Assembly: GCA_003277985.1 (NCBI GenBank)
Contig: QCHR01000001.1
Span: forward strand, 62,001 to 126,000
Source: Prochlorococcus sp. AG-402-G06
GTDB lineage: Bacteria > Cyanobacteriota > Cyanobacteriia > PCC-6307 > Cyanobiaceae
Length of the DNA: 64,000 nucleotides
Reading direction: 5' to 3'
Shown in pieces: positions 19,367 through 28,505 of the stretch. The notes under the pieces are model-generated. The model worked only from the letters and a program-made list of their open reading frames with translations. It had not been told where the DNA came from and did not search any database. A program made the translations under genes and the position numbers. Each line of letters starts with the position of its first letter. The stretch's first letter is position 1.

Positions 19367-20560
19367 TCACAAAAAGGGGGCATTCTCTAGTGTCCATTTA
19401 CGAGCGACCTCCAAAGCCTGTTGATTTGTAAGGTACCGACCATAAGCTTTTTCCCGAGAAAGATGCATCATCAGCTCCCCTAAGAGGGGGCCAGGGGGGA
19501 TGTTTAAGACTTTTTGAAGTGAGTGGCCATCAAGGGGAGAGGAAGGGTGAAAGAGAGGATCTGAAGGGTCTTCCCAACGCTCTATCCAATTATTCATATA
19601 TTTATCTTTCAAAAAAAGAACTAAAGATGGCAAATCCTCTTCCAAGTCTATGTGAAGTTGAAACCTTTCATCTTCTGAAAAATTATCCAAACCTAAGTTG
19701 TTAATTTTATTAACCCAAAATCGCAAGGTCTTACATCTTTTAATTTGATTTTTACTAAACATCAATCTTGATAGACCATCATCACTAAGCAAACATATTA
19801 ATCTTGCTAACTGAATACCTAATGTTGGTGTTTCTGAGAAAATATATTTTCTATTTTCCTCAACAAAAGGAAGTTTACCTTCATTCCAATTTCTCAATAA
19901 TTGCAGCTCTAAATAAGTCTGATAAATCGAAGAATTCCATTTTGAATCAACTATTTTTAAAATCTCCATTTTTATCCTTTCAGGCGCAACATTACTTAAT
20001 CTATCTGAATTATTTTTTAGAAATCTTTTAGTTTTTTTCTCTAGATCAAAGTTTAGTTCACACATTAATCTAAAACCTCTGAGAATTCTCAATGGGTCAT
20101 CAATTAGGTTCTGCTCACTTATTGCAACAATTTTCTTCCTTTTCAAATCATCAATTCCTCCCGCTGGATCAAAAATCTCCGGCCTTTCTTTAAGCCTTAA
20201 AGCAATTGCATTCATTCTAAAGTCACGTCTTAATAAATCATCTTTAAGATTTTCACCAACCTGTCGAGCAATATCTAAAGTCCAACCATTAACAACTAAT
20301 CGAGCAATATCTCTCTTCTCATCTAGCTTTATAAAAGTGGCATTAATCTTTTTAGATAAATTTTCGCTGAATTTAATAGCATCTGTTGGAATAACAAAAT
20401 CCAAATCAGGTTTTTGACTTAATTTTTTTAATAATCCATCTCTCACAGAGCCTCCAACGAGAGCACTTCCTGGGGGCAAATCAGCTATTGATATTGGCCA
20501 ATCTTTAGGATTTAAATCTCCAAAAAGATCAATTGATAGTAATGTGTCCTTAATTATCAA
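19367..20560 (-). CDS. cca: tRNA nucleotidyltransferase / poly(A) polymerase family
   Basis: Class II nucleotidyltransferase that adds or repairs CCA ends (or A-adding only, as these can be split). 397 residues. Motifs are LVGGSVRDGLL, then the metal-binding pair in PDLDFVIP, then LLRRDFRMNAIALRL and EQNLIDDPLRILRGFRLMCEL, all in family order. TTG start at 20560, two bases from the track start of the divergent ycf34. The promoter region is therefore inside or extremely close to the ycf34 leader. Confidence 0.9.
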   Translation of the reverse strand: MIIKDTLLSIDLFGDLNPKDWPISIADLPPGSALVGGSVRDGLLKKLSQKPDLDFVIPTDAIKFSENLSKKINATFIKLDEKRDIARLVVNGWTLDIARQVGENLKDDLLRRDFRMNAIALRLKERPEIFDPAGGIDDLKRKKIVAISEQNLIDDPLRILRGFRLMCELNFDLEKKTKRFLKNNSDRLSNVAPERIKMEILKIVDSKWNSSIYQTYLELQLLRNWNEGKLPFVEENRKYIFSETPTLGIQLARLICLLSDDGLSRLMFSKNQIKRCKTLRFWVNKINNLGLDNFSEDERFQLHIDLEEDLPSLVLFLKDKYMNNWIERWEDPSDPLFHPSSPLDGHSLQKVLNIPPGPLLGELMMHLSREKAYGRYLTNQQALEVARKWTLENAPFL

Positions 20561-20589
20561 AATTGCACCCAGATTTTACCCGAAGAGTT

Positions 20590-20841
20590 ATGTGCATCTG
20601 CGTTGATTGTGCCTGGGTTGATAGATGCAAGACCTACTTTACGGTTGAAGAACAGCATGGAGTAAAACACTTGTCGCAAAATCCAGATTTTCAAGGTTCT
20701 AATCCAAAAATACATATCAATATTGCTGATTTGCCCGATAGCACAATAGGAATTGAATGGGATGTAAGAGGATGTGATAGTTTTAAACTTGATCAAGGGA
20801 AGTGGAGCAGGCTTCGTCCAGGAGAAGAAATTCCAAAATAA
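20590..20841 (+). CDS. ycf34: Ycf34 family protein
   Basis: 83 residues from ATG 20590; the family begins MCIC at this point, so the track start (TTG 20563) is too long. Cysteines CICVDC and DRCKTY are the conserved cluster ligands; Ycf34 of Synechocystis binds an Fe-S cluster and affects photosynthetic electron flow. C-terminal motif is IEWDVRGCDSFKLDQGKWSRLRP. The following tsaB frame overlaps or abuts its end. Confidence 0.92.
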   Translation: MCICVDCAWVDRCKTYFTVEEQHGVKHLSQNPDFQGSNPKIHINIADLPDSTIGIEWDVRGCDSFKLDQGKWSRLRPGEEIPK

Positions 20842-20858
20842 CAATCATAATAAATTCT

Positions 20859-21521
20859 TTGCAAAATTTCCATAACTCAAAATCAAAATATTTATTAGCA
20901 TTACATAGCTGCTCAGAATCATTTGGAGTAGCCATTAAAGATACTGAAAATCCAGAAAAAATAATAAAAAGTGAAATATTTAATATTGGTAGATCATTAT
21001 CAAACAAATTATTTAGTTGTATAGAAACAATTCTTCCGAGAAAGTTTTGGAAGCAGATTATTCGCATTTCGGTAGCAAAAGGTCCTGGGAGTTTTACCAG
21101 TACAAGATTAACTATCTCAATGGCTAGAACTATTGCTCAGCAAATGGATTGTTCATTAGATTCGATTAGTTCCTTCCATTTAATGGCTACAAGGCTTTAC
21201 AAAGATCTTGCTACGAACCAAAGCTTGAATCCATTTTGGATAACAGATGTTTTACCACGTAGAGGAATTGTGGCTGGTAAATATCAACTAGTTAAAATTC
21301 ACCAAGAGTCAAATTTTCATGAATTTTATGAAATAATTTCTCCACAATTAATAAGTAATGAAAAACTAATCAACCCTTCAATAAAGGCCTCCTACAATAT
21401 AGAAAAAGATATTATTTCGCTTATAGAGTTTTCTCAATATTGTCAAAATTCAAAAGTTCAATCTAATTGGCAAAAAACATTACCCATTTATCCAACTTCA
21501 CCAATCGATAATCAAAAATAA
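20859..21521 (+). CDS. tsaB: tRNA threonylcarbamoyladenosine biosynthesis protein TsaB
   Basis: Partner of TsaD in making t6A37 on ANN-decoding tRNAs; ASKHA fold without its own catalysis. Features are LLALHSCSESFGVAIKD at the N-terminus and ISVAKGPGSFTSTRLTISMARTIAQQ, the family hallmark. The track opens at GTG 20802 inside ycf34; I prefer TTG 20859 (220 aa) because the fold starts only 10 residues later, but this choice is soft. It ends about 50 bases from the convergent plsC. Confidence 0.85.
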   Translation: MQNFHNSKSKYLLALHSCSESFGVAIKDTENPEKIIKSEIFNIGRSLSNKLFSCIETILPRKFWKQIIRISVAKGPGSFTSTRLTISMARTIAQQMDCSLDSISSFHLMATRLYKDLATNQSLNPFWITDVLPRRGIVAGKYQLVKIHQESNFHEFYEIISPQLISNEKLINPSIKASYNIEKDIISLIEFSQYCQNSKVQSNWQKTLPIYPTSPIDNQK

Positions 21522-21569
21522 AAATGGATTAGTTTCAACGTTTTCTATTCTTGTAAACATAACTTAATT

Positions 21570-22256
21570 TCAGATAATCTTTATGAGCCCTTTATCCAGC
21601 ATTGAATTGATAGATGTTTGAATTTTTTTAGTTGTTGATGTTAAATCTTCTCTTTTCTTTGTTTTAGGGGGTTGAATTAATTCACCAACTCTTAAATTAA
21701 TAGAGACAAATCGGGGTAAAAGAGATCCTTTTGGGAAAGCTCTATGACTATTAATTATTGCCACAGGCAGAATAGGAGAGCCTGTCCTCGCTGCAAGAAG
21801 AGCCGCTCCTGCTTTTGGGTCATTAACTCTCCCATTTTCTTGTCTTGTTCCATCCAAAAACACACCCGTAGCCCAACCTTCTCTTAATCGATTAGATGCA
21901 TTTCTTATTGCCTCTCTATCTCCAACTCCCCTCTTAACTGGATAGGCACCACAAGCAGAAATTATGAATGACACTATGGGCACATTAAAAAGTTCAGATT
22001 TTGCCATGAATGCTACTGGTCTTCCCAATGCATGTCCCAAAATCGGCGGGTCCAAATGGGAGCCATGATTAGAAACAACAACAACTCCTCCTGTCTTCGG
22101 TAAATTCGAAATTCCTACTGTTTTACCTCTAAACAAAAAACGAAAAATCGGGAAAACTAATAAATAACTGACGCAAGCATAAACAAAACTTTGTCGAGGT
22201 ATATAATTCGGGATTTTTTCTACTCCCGTAACATCTTTAAATTGTTCCAAAATCAA
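21570..22256 (-). CDS. plsC: 1-acyl-sn-glycerol-3-phosphate acyltransferase (PlsC family)
   Basis: Acylates lysophosphatidic acid to phosphatidic acid at the membrane. 228 residues. The HX4D catalytic motif is in VSNHGSHLDPPILG (around residue 60), followed by GAYPVKRG and FLDGTRQENG, then PILPVAIINS. It overlaps the end of fabD by 4 bases and is last in the rpaB-plsX-fabH-fabD-plsC run, so initiation and assembly of phospholipid are grouped. Confidence 0.93.
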   Translation of the reverse strand: MILEQFKDVTGVEKIPNYIPRQSFVYACVSYLLVFPIFRFLFRGKTVGISNLPKTGGVVVVSNHGSHLDPPILGHALGRPVAFMAKSELFNVPIVSFIISACGAYPVKRGVGDREAIRNASNRLREGWATGVFLDGTRQENGRVNDPKAGAALLAARTGSPILPVAIINSHRAFPKGSLLPRFVSINLRVGELIQPPKTKKREDLTSTTKKIQTSINSMLDKGLIKII

Positions 22257-23149
22257 TAACCCAAATCACTTGCATGTGATATTTGACTAGCTAAGACCCC
22301 TTTCATTGCTCGTTTAGCGAGACCGCTAAGCACATTCCCTGGTCCAATCTCAACCATTGTTGTTATGCCTTCTTTTTGCATTACATCCATAGTCTCTCGC
22401 CACCTGACTCCAGTAGTCATTTGTTTTTTTAGGCGATCCTTCAATATGTCACCACTTAAAGTTGGGGTTGGATCAACATTACTAAGAACTGGAACTTGAG
22501 CATCTTGAAAAGTTACTTTATCGAGTTCTTCAGCAAAACTTGTAGATGCTTCAGACATAAATATGGAGTGAAAAGCACCTGAAACTTGTAAAGGAATTGC
22601 TCTTTTACATTTTAAATTATCAGCGACTTTCCTAACTGCTTCTGGTAATCCAGATAAAACAACTTGGGATTCACTATTGTCATTAGCTATTGCCGCTCCA
22701 TCAGTTTTCCTAATCAAATCATCTAATTCATTTCGATCAAACCCCAAAACAGCAATCATTGATCCTCCTCCTGCCGATGCCATCAATTCAGATCTTTTCT
22801 TCAAAAGTAATAACGCTGTCTTAGCATCTAAAACATCTGCTGCATAAAGACCAACTATTTCTCCGAGACTGTGGCCTGCAATTATTTGGGTTTCTCGTTT
22901 TTGTCTTTTTAAATCATCCACCAACAGTGACTCAACAACAAAAAGTGCAGGTTGGGTGTTTCTCGTATCGTTTAAATCATATATTTCTTCGTTTGGAACA
23001 CCTTCACCAGAACAAATTTTCCACAAATCTCTTCCAAGAATTTCTGAGGCCAATTCAAATCTATCTCTCGAACCAGGTAAATCTAGTAACGAATTAGCCA
23101 TGCCTAATTTTTGAGAGCCTTGACCAGGAAAGACCCAGGCAATAGTCAT
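22253..23149 (-). CDS. fabD: Malonyl-CoA:ACP transacylase (FabD)
   Basis: Transfers malonyl from CoA to ACP. 298 residues. N-terminal WVFPGQGSQKLGMA, catalytic Ser in IIAGHSLGEIVGLYAADVL (near residue 93), catalytic His in SGAFHSIFM (near 200), and C-terminal MVEIGPGNVLSGLAKR. Lies between fabH (27 bases upstream) and plsC (4-base overlap). Confidence 0.96.
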   Translation of the reverse strand: MTIAWVFPGQGSQKLGMANSLLDLPGSRDRFELASEILGRDLWKICSGEGVPNEEIYDLNDTRNTQPALFVVESLLVDDLKRQKRETQIIAGHSLGEIVGLYAADVLDAKTALLLLKKRSELMASAGGGSMIAVLGFDRNELDDLIRKTDGAAIANDNSESQVVLSGLPEAVRKVADNLKCKRAIPLQVSGAFHSIFMSEASTSFAEELDKVTFQDAQVPVLSNVDPTPTLSGDILKDRLKKQMTTGVRWRETMDVMQKEGITTMVEIGPGNVLSGLAKRAMKGVLASQISHASDLGY

Positions 23150-23176
23150 AATTTTTTAGATTAATTATTAAATAGC

Positions 23177-24193
23177 TTAATAGGGACCATGCCAATAAAA
23201 CAAAGCGGCTCCCCAACTCAAGCCAGCGCCAAATCCACTACAGGCTATCAAATCGCCTGATTTAATCCTGTGATCTCGTACTGCCTCATCAAGCATCAAT
23301 GGAATCGTTGCTGCAGAGGTATTTCCATAATGTTTCAAATTTGAAAGAACTTTTTCTGATGGTATTGAAAATCTCGAAGCTACAGCATCAAGAATTCTTT
23401 GATTAGCCTGATGCAATAGGAGCCAATCTATTTTTTCTGAATTAATTTGATATTTTTCTAATATTTCTCCAAGAATGATTGGAACTTCTTTAACTGCAAA
23501 CTTATAAACCTCCTTCCCCTCCATTTTAATTGGCAAATATTCCCCTTTTTGATAAGTAGCGCCTTGAACCAACTCTAAAAAAATATTTGATTGAGAGAGA
23601 TTTAAACAACCTCCTTTACTTCCATCAGACTTCAAATCATATCCAATCAAACCAGTTTCATTCCCAGATGTTTCAATAGCTACTGCTCCAGCTCCATCTC
23701 CAAACAAAACACAGGTCTTTCTGTCATCCCAATCCACCCATTTTGATAATTGATCTGCCCCAATCACAACAGCTCTTTTCATAGATCCAGAAGCTAAGTA
23801 TTGTGATGCAGTTACCAAAGCAAATAAGAAACCACTACAAGCAGCAGTCAAATCAAAAGCGACTGCATTCGAAGCTCCTAAATTTGATTGAATTTTAGGT
23901 GCTGAGCCAAATAAATCTTCCGGAGTAGATGTTGCAAGAATTATCAAATCTATAGTTTTCACATCCCAATTAGCCATTTTGACAGCATTAAGTGCTGCTT
24001 CAGTAGCCAAGTCAATCAGAGACTCATTTTCTCCAATAACCCTTCTTTCGCCAATACCAGTTCTACTTTGAATCCATTCATCATTAGTATCCACTCTCTG
24101 ACCAAGTTGATCATTATTGATTACCTTTTGAGGTGTGGCGCTTCCGCACCCTACAAAAGATATTGACGAGTCACATTGAGAATTTCTAATCAA
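23177..24193 (-). CDS. fabH: 3-oxoacyl-ACP synthase III (FabH)
   Basis: Starts fatty acid synthesis by condensing acetyl-CoA with malonyl-ACP. 338 residues. The Cys-His-Asn triad is visible: DLTAACSGFLFAL (Cys), LLHQANQRILDAV (His), and HYGNTSAATIPLML (Asn). The C-terminal glycine loop ACSGFGAGLSWGAAL is also present. The first dozen residues (MIRNSQCDSS) are a species-type extension. About 50 bases downstream of plsX. Confidence 0.96.
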   Translation of the reverse strand: MIRNSQCDSSISFVGCGSATPQKVINNDQLGQRVDTNDEWIQSRTGIGERRVIGENESLIDLATEAALNAVKMANWDVKTIDLIILATSTPEDLFGSAPKIQSNLGASNAVAFDLTAACSGFLFALVTASQYLASGSMKRAVVIGADQLSKWVDWDDRKTCVLFGDGAGAVAIETSGNETGLIGYDLKSDGSKGGCLNLSQSNIFLELVQGATYQKGEYLPIKMEGKEVYKFAVKEVPIILGEILEKYQINSEKIDWLLLHQANQRILDAVASRFSIPSEKVLSNLKHYGNTSAATIPLMLDEAVRDHRIKSGDLIACSGFGAGLSWGAALFYWHGPY

Positions 24194-24246
24194 ATCTAAA
24201 AAAAGCCCTCATTTCATAAGTCAATCACATGGTAGGACAGTTCCCA

Positions 24247-25569
24247 TCAGACATTTAAAACATCTGTTTTATTTAAATCTGCTAAATCATCCATGACTCC
24301 ATGGCTTGCAGCAGAATGAACAACTCTTAAAGCACTCAAAACAGATAAAGCTTTGCTTCCACCGTGACCAATAACACAAATTCCATTAATTCCAAGAAGC
24401 AAAGCTCCTCCATGTTCAGCATGATCTAGACGTTTCTTTATTCGTTTCAAATTATTTCTTAAAAAAGCAGAACCAACTTTGCCTCTTCTTCCTCTTGGCA
24501 ACTCAGCTCTCAAAACTCCCAAAAGAACACTTCCAACTGACTCTAGAAATTTCAGCAAAACGTTTCCTGTAAATCCGTCACAAACCACAACATCAAAATC
24601 GCCTGATAAAACATCTCGTCCTTCACAATTTCCGTAAAAGCAAAAACGTTCTTCTTCGTTTAAAAGTTTGTAAGTTGCTAAAGAAAGATCGTTACCCTTA
24701 CAGGATTCTTCGCCAATGTTCAATAATCCTATTCTTGGCTTATCTACCTGCAACACATCTCGGCAATAGATATTTCCAAGAAGAGCAAATTGATGCAAGT
24801 AGGTTGGTTTACAATCCATATTTGCTCCAACGTCTAAAACCAAAACTGGTTGACCAGGATCTTTAGTTGGGAATAATGCTCCAATTGCTGGACGATCAAT
24901 TCCTTTTAAACGTCCTAACTTGAATATTGCTGAGGCCATCATTGCTCCAGAGTTCCCAGCGGAATAAACACCCATAGCTTTGCCTTCTTTAACCAATTTC
25001 ATTGCAATATTTATGCTCGCATCTTTTTTTTTGCGAACCGTAGTTGCTTCTTCATCCATGCCAACTGAAAGACCACTTGGAATTAATTCGAAATTTCCAT
25101 CATCTATAGCTTTGTGAAGAGATTCTTCTAAGCCAAATTCAATGGCTGCTTTTTCTACTTTTTCAATTTCACCAACAAATTTAATTTTCAATGGAAGTAA
25201 TGACAAAGATTTCAAACACCCATCAAGAATTGCTCCAGGTGCAAAATCTCCTCCCATTCCATCGACAGCAACCCAAATCCTTTCAGAATGATGAATTTCA
25301 TTTTTCTCATGTGTATTTGCTCCACCTTGCAACCTCCTAAGAGGATCAAAAACAAATGGTTCTAATGTACTCCTAGCAATTGAACCAGCACTAGTAACAA
25401 CAGAACCAGCATTAGAAACAACTGTTCCAGCAACATTGCCTGCTGCTGTCGCGGAGCTTGTTGCGGTGTCAACAAGACTTGTAACAGCAGAGTTTCGGCG
25501 ATACCAAATAACTAATCGTCTAATTGCCTTAGAACGATTTGTTTTTATATTTAGGTGATTTTTTTCCAC
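24247..25569 (-). CDS. plsX: Phosphate acyltransferase PlsX with N-terminal extension
   Basis: Converts acyl-ACP to acyl-phosphate for phospholipid synthesis. The catalytic domain starts near residue 92 (VAVDGMGGDFAPGAILDG) and runs to LSALRVVHSAASHG. The first 90 residues are additional to a usual length near 340: a basic start (RSKAIRRLVIWYRRNS), then an Ala/Ser/Thr/Gly/Val stretch (ATSSATAAGNVAGTVVSNAG) ending in RSTLEPFVFDPLRRLQGG. That segment resembles an amphipathic or membrane-associating helix. Starts 4 bases after the rpaB stop. Confidence 0.94.
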   Translation of the reverse strand: MEKNHLNIKTNRSKAIRRLVIWYRRNSAVTSLVDTATSSATAAGNVAGTVVSNAGSVVTSAGSIARSTLEPFVFDPLRRLQGGANTHEKNEIHHSERIWVAVDGMGGDFAPGAILDGCLKSLSLLPLKIKFVGEIEKVEKAAIEFGLEESLHKAIDDGNFELIPSGLSVGMDEEATTVRKKKDASINIAMKLVKEGKAMGVYSAGNSGAMMASAIFKLGRLKGIDRPAIGALFPTKDPGQPVLVLDVGANMDCKPTYLHQFALLGNIYCRDVLQVDKPRIGLLNIGEESCKGNDLSLATYKLLNEEERFCFYGNCEGRDVLSGDFDVVVCDGFTGNVLLKFLESVGSVLLGVLRAELPRGRRGKVGSAFLRNNLKRIKKRLDHAEHGGALLLGINGICVIGHGGSKALSVLSALRVVHSAASHGVMDDLADLNKTDVLNV

Positions 25570-25573
25570 TGAT

Positions 25574-26320
25574 TTATGATCCTTCAGGAATCATAGAATC
25601 AACAATTCTTTGAAAAAGATAGCCTGTTCCTCTTGCCGTAAGAATTAGTTCTGGATTTGCAGGATCATCCTCAAGTTTTGATCTCAGTCTAGAAATATGA
25701 ACATCCACTACTCTTGTATCAACATGTCTTTCAGGTGTATATCCCCAAACTTCTTTCAAAATCTCACCTCGGCTAAATGGTTCTCCTGAACGACTGACCA
25801 ATAGTTCTAAAAGACTAAATTCCATTCCAGTTAATCTAATTCGTTCATCATTTCTATAAACCTGACGTTTATTTGTATCAATCTTTAAATTCATAACCGC
25901 AATCACACCTGAATTAGGTAATCCTGCTATTTGTTCCTTTTCTACTCTTCTTAAGACACATCTAATCCTCGCTTCTAATTCTTTTGGGCTAAATGGTTTA
26001 ACAACATAATCATCAGCCCCAAGCTCTAGGCCAGTAATTCTATCTGCAACATCTCCCAATGCTGTCAGCATGACTATTGGAACATCTGATTCCTTTCGTA
26101 GTTCCTGGCAAACCCCATAGCCATCCAATTTAGGCATCATGACATCAAGCACAACCAAATCAGGCTCACAATTCCTGAAAAGATCCAATGCCTCATTTCC
26201 ATCACAAGCAGTAACTACCTGATACCCAATCATGGATAGGCGAGTTTCTAGGATCCTCCTAATACTTGCCTCATCATCAGCTACGAGGATGGTTTCCTTT
26301 GAGGGACTTGTGGCCGTCAT
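25574..26320 (-). CDS. rpaB: OmpR-family response regulator RpaB (Ycf27)
   Basis: Essential light/redox response regulator in cyanobacteria that binds HLR1 elements of photosystem I and hli genes. 248 residues. Receiver: ILVADDEASIRR, phosphorylatable Asp in LVVLDVMMPKLDGYGV, Thr/Lys in VMLTALGD and YVVKPFSPKELEAR. The winged-helix DNA-binding domain has LTGMEFSLLELLV, WGYTPERHVDTRVVDVHISRLRSKLEDDP. Heads the lipid gene run and is divergent from radA. Confidence 0.95.
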   Translation of the reverse strand: MTATSPSKETILVADDEASIRRILETRLSMIGYQVVTACDGNEALDLFRNCEPDLVVLDVMMPKLDGYGVCQELRKESDVPIVMLTALGDVADRITGLELGADDYVVKPFSPKELEARIRCVLRRVEKEQIAGLPNSGVIAVMNLKIDTNKRQVYRNDERIRLTGMEFSLLELLVSRSGEPFSRGEILKEVWGYTPERHVDTRVVDVHISRLRSKLEDDPANPELILTARGTGYLFQRIVDSMIPEGS

Positions 26321-26427
26321 TTGTTCTTTAGCTTTGGCGGCTGCGACAAGATCTTAAGTGAAGGTTCACCAACATTTTAAGATCATTATCTTTATTCAAC
26401 TACAGCCAACTTCCTTTTTACAACTAA

Positions 26428-27807
26428 GTGTCTCGTTCTGTCTCTATTTATGTCTGTCAAAGTTGCGGTGCTCAAACAAGGCAATTCTTTGGCCGCTGCA
26501 ACAATTGTGGAGAATGGAACTCAATAATAGAAGAAAAAATTAATCAAAAATCAGAGAAATCTAGTTACAAAAAGTTTAATTCTCCCAATGAGAGATCTCC
26601 TTATCGTTCAGAACTAATAAGCCAGACAAAAAACCAAATCATTGATCGTATCCCAAGTGGATATAAAGAATTAGACAGGGTGCTTGGAGGTGGCTTAGTA
26701 CCTGGATCACTTGTATTAATTGGTGGAGACCCAGGAATTGGCAAAAGCACTCTCATTTTGCAAAGTGCGACTGCAATGGCTCATCAAAGATCAGTACTTT
26801 ATGTGGCTGCCGAAGAATCTGCTCAACAAGTAAAGCTCAGATGGAATCGAATTGAAGATTCTGAATCCAATCTTCATTTACTAGCAGAAACAGATCTAGA
26901 GCTAGTTATGAAAGAGCTTGATTATTTGAAGCCTGAAGTAGCAGTAATTGATAGCATTCAAGCTTTACATGATCAAAACTTATCAAGTTCGCCTGGCTCA
27001 GTTGCTCAAGTTAGAGAATGTTCTGCTGCTTTGCAGCAGATTGCTAAACGAGAAAACATATCCCTTTTAATCATCGGGCACGTAACGAAAGATGGAATGT
27101 TAGCCGGACCAAAAGTTCTAGAGCATCTTGTGGATGCAGTACTTACTTTTGAAGGCGATCGCTTTGCTTCTCACAGACTTCTAAGAGGGGTGAAAAATCG
27201 ATTTGGTGCTACATCTGAGCTCGGAGTCTTTGAGATGCAAGCAGATGGATTATCTGAGGTAACTAATCCAAGCGAATTATTTTTAAGCAAAACCTCTGCA
27301 CCTGGAATTTCAACAATTGTTACCTGTGAAGGGACAAGACCATTAGCGATAGATATACAAGCACTTTTAAATCCCACTAGCTATGCAAGTCCAAGAAGAA
27401 CCACCACTGGAGTCGAAATAAACAGGCTTCATCAAATCTTGGCAGTTCTAGAAAAAAATATGAATCTCTCACTCTCAAGATTCGACTGTTACTTAGCTGT
27501 AGCTGGGGGATTAGAAGTAGAAGAACCAGGAGCCGATCTTGGAATAGCCGCTGCAATAGTTTCAAGCTTTAAAGATATTGAACTGGAAGAAGGTGTTGTT
27601 TTCATCGGAGAAATAGGTCTAGCAGGTCAATTAAGATTAGTAAGACAAATGCAACAACGAATTAATGAAGTTATAAGACTTGGATACAAGACATTAATTA
27701 TCCCAGAAGGTATTGATACAAGTGAGTTTGAAACAAATAAAAAATTTAAAATATTAAAAGCTTCTAATATTAATCAAGCTTTAATCTATGCTTTAAATAA
27801 TAGTTAA
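26428..27807 (+). CDS. radA: DNA repair protein RadA (Sms)
   Basis: RecA-like branch-migration helicase. 459 residues, GTG start. N-terminal zinc finger YVCQSCGAQTRQFFGRCNNCGEW, Walker A in GGDPGIGKSTLILQ (near residue 100), the RadA-specific KNRFGATSELGVFEM motif near 260, and a C-terminal Lon-like domain (AVAGGLEVEEPGADLGIAAAI). Convergent with ycf3 after 15 bases. Confidence 0.96.
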   Translation: MSRSVSIYVCQSCGAQTRQFFGRCNNCGEWNSIIEEKINQKSEKSSYKKFNSPNERSPYRSELISQTKNQIIDRIPSGYKELDRVLGGGLVPGSLVLIGGDPGIGKSTLILQSATAMAHQRSVLYVAAEESAQQVKLRWNRIEDSESNLHLLAETDLELVMKELDYLKPEVAVIDSIQALHDQNLSSSPGSVAQVRECSAALQQIAKRENISLLIIGHVTKDGMLAGPKVLEHLVDAVLTFEGDRFASHRLLRGVKNRFGATSELGVFEMQADGLSEVTNPSELFLSKTSAPGISTIVTCEGTRPLAIDIQALLNPTSYASPRRTTTGVEINRLHQILAVLEKNMNLSLSRFDCYLAVAGGLEVEEPGADLGIAAAIVSSFKDIELEEGVVFIGEIGLAGQLRLVRQMQQRINEVIRLGYKTLIIPEGIDTSEFETNKKFKILKASNINQALIYALNNS

Positions 27808-27822
27808 ACCAAGTTTAATTAC

Positions 27823-28344
27823 TTACAAGTAAACATCTACATTTCCTCTACCTGTAGTTTTAAGCCAATTCTCAATATCTAAATATCCTCCTGGATATAA
27901 ACGAACAGCTTTACTCCAAACTTCAGCTGCCTGATCGAACCAGATATCACCCTCATCTTGATTGCCATTTCTTTGAGCCATTCTTCCTCTTTTTTCGTAT
28001 ATTAAACCCATGTTTTTTAAGCAAGATGGCTGTTTAGGATTTTGACCCAAAGCTTTTTTGTATGTATTTAGTGCTTTCTCTTCATCTCCATTACTCATAT
28101 AAATTATTGCCATGTTTTTTAATGTTTCTCCTCTATCAACTTGATTATCCTCAAGTTTTAAGCTCTCCTCGTAATACTCAAGAGCTTCTGAGTAATCACC
28201 ATCATTTTGAGCTGCCAAACCTTTTCGGTAATAGAGATAGGCTTCTTTCTCTTTTGAGGCTATTGGCATCACTTTCACTATCCCCTCAGCCATCTTCGTA
28301 AAGGCCTTATCAAGAAAATTGTCTTTGTTTTGACTTCTAGGCAC
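27823..28344 (-). CDS. ycf3: Photosystem I assembly protein Ycf3 (TPR)
   Basis: Thylakoid-associated TPR chaperone for PSI assembly. 173 residues with about three TPRs: [47 protein letters not shown], and [18 protein letters not shown]. The start [22 protein letters not shown] and the end [17 protein letters not shown] match the Ycf3 pattern. Divergent from the copper ATPase with 160 bases of AT-rich DNA in which I see no further gene. Confidence 0.95.
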   Translation of the reverse strand: MPRSQNKDNFLDKAFTKMAEGIVKVMPIASKEKEAYLYYRKGLAAQNDGDYSEALEYYEESLKLEDNQVDRGETLKNMAIIYMSNGDEEKALNTYKKALGQNPKQPSCLKNMGLIYEKRGRMAQRNGNQDEGDIWFDQAAEVWSKAVRLYPGGYLDIENWLKTTGRGNVDVYL

Positions 28345-28505
28345 AATTGAAACACTACCAATAGATATGATTATATCTTGCCTGGAAATAGAAAAAATGT
28401 TTAGAAATAATGAAACTAATTTTTATGTATTAATAAATTATTAAATGAATGCAACATGCTTTTTATTTATTAAATTTAGAATAAGTACCCAAAGTTTATA
28501 TTCCC

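Noticed and set aside
26321-26427. RpaB HLR1 element between rpaB and radA
   Set aside because: One half-site-like TTTACAAC occurs, but the second spaced half-site is missing.
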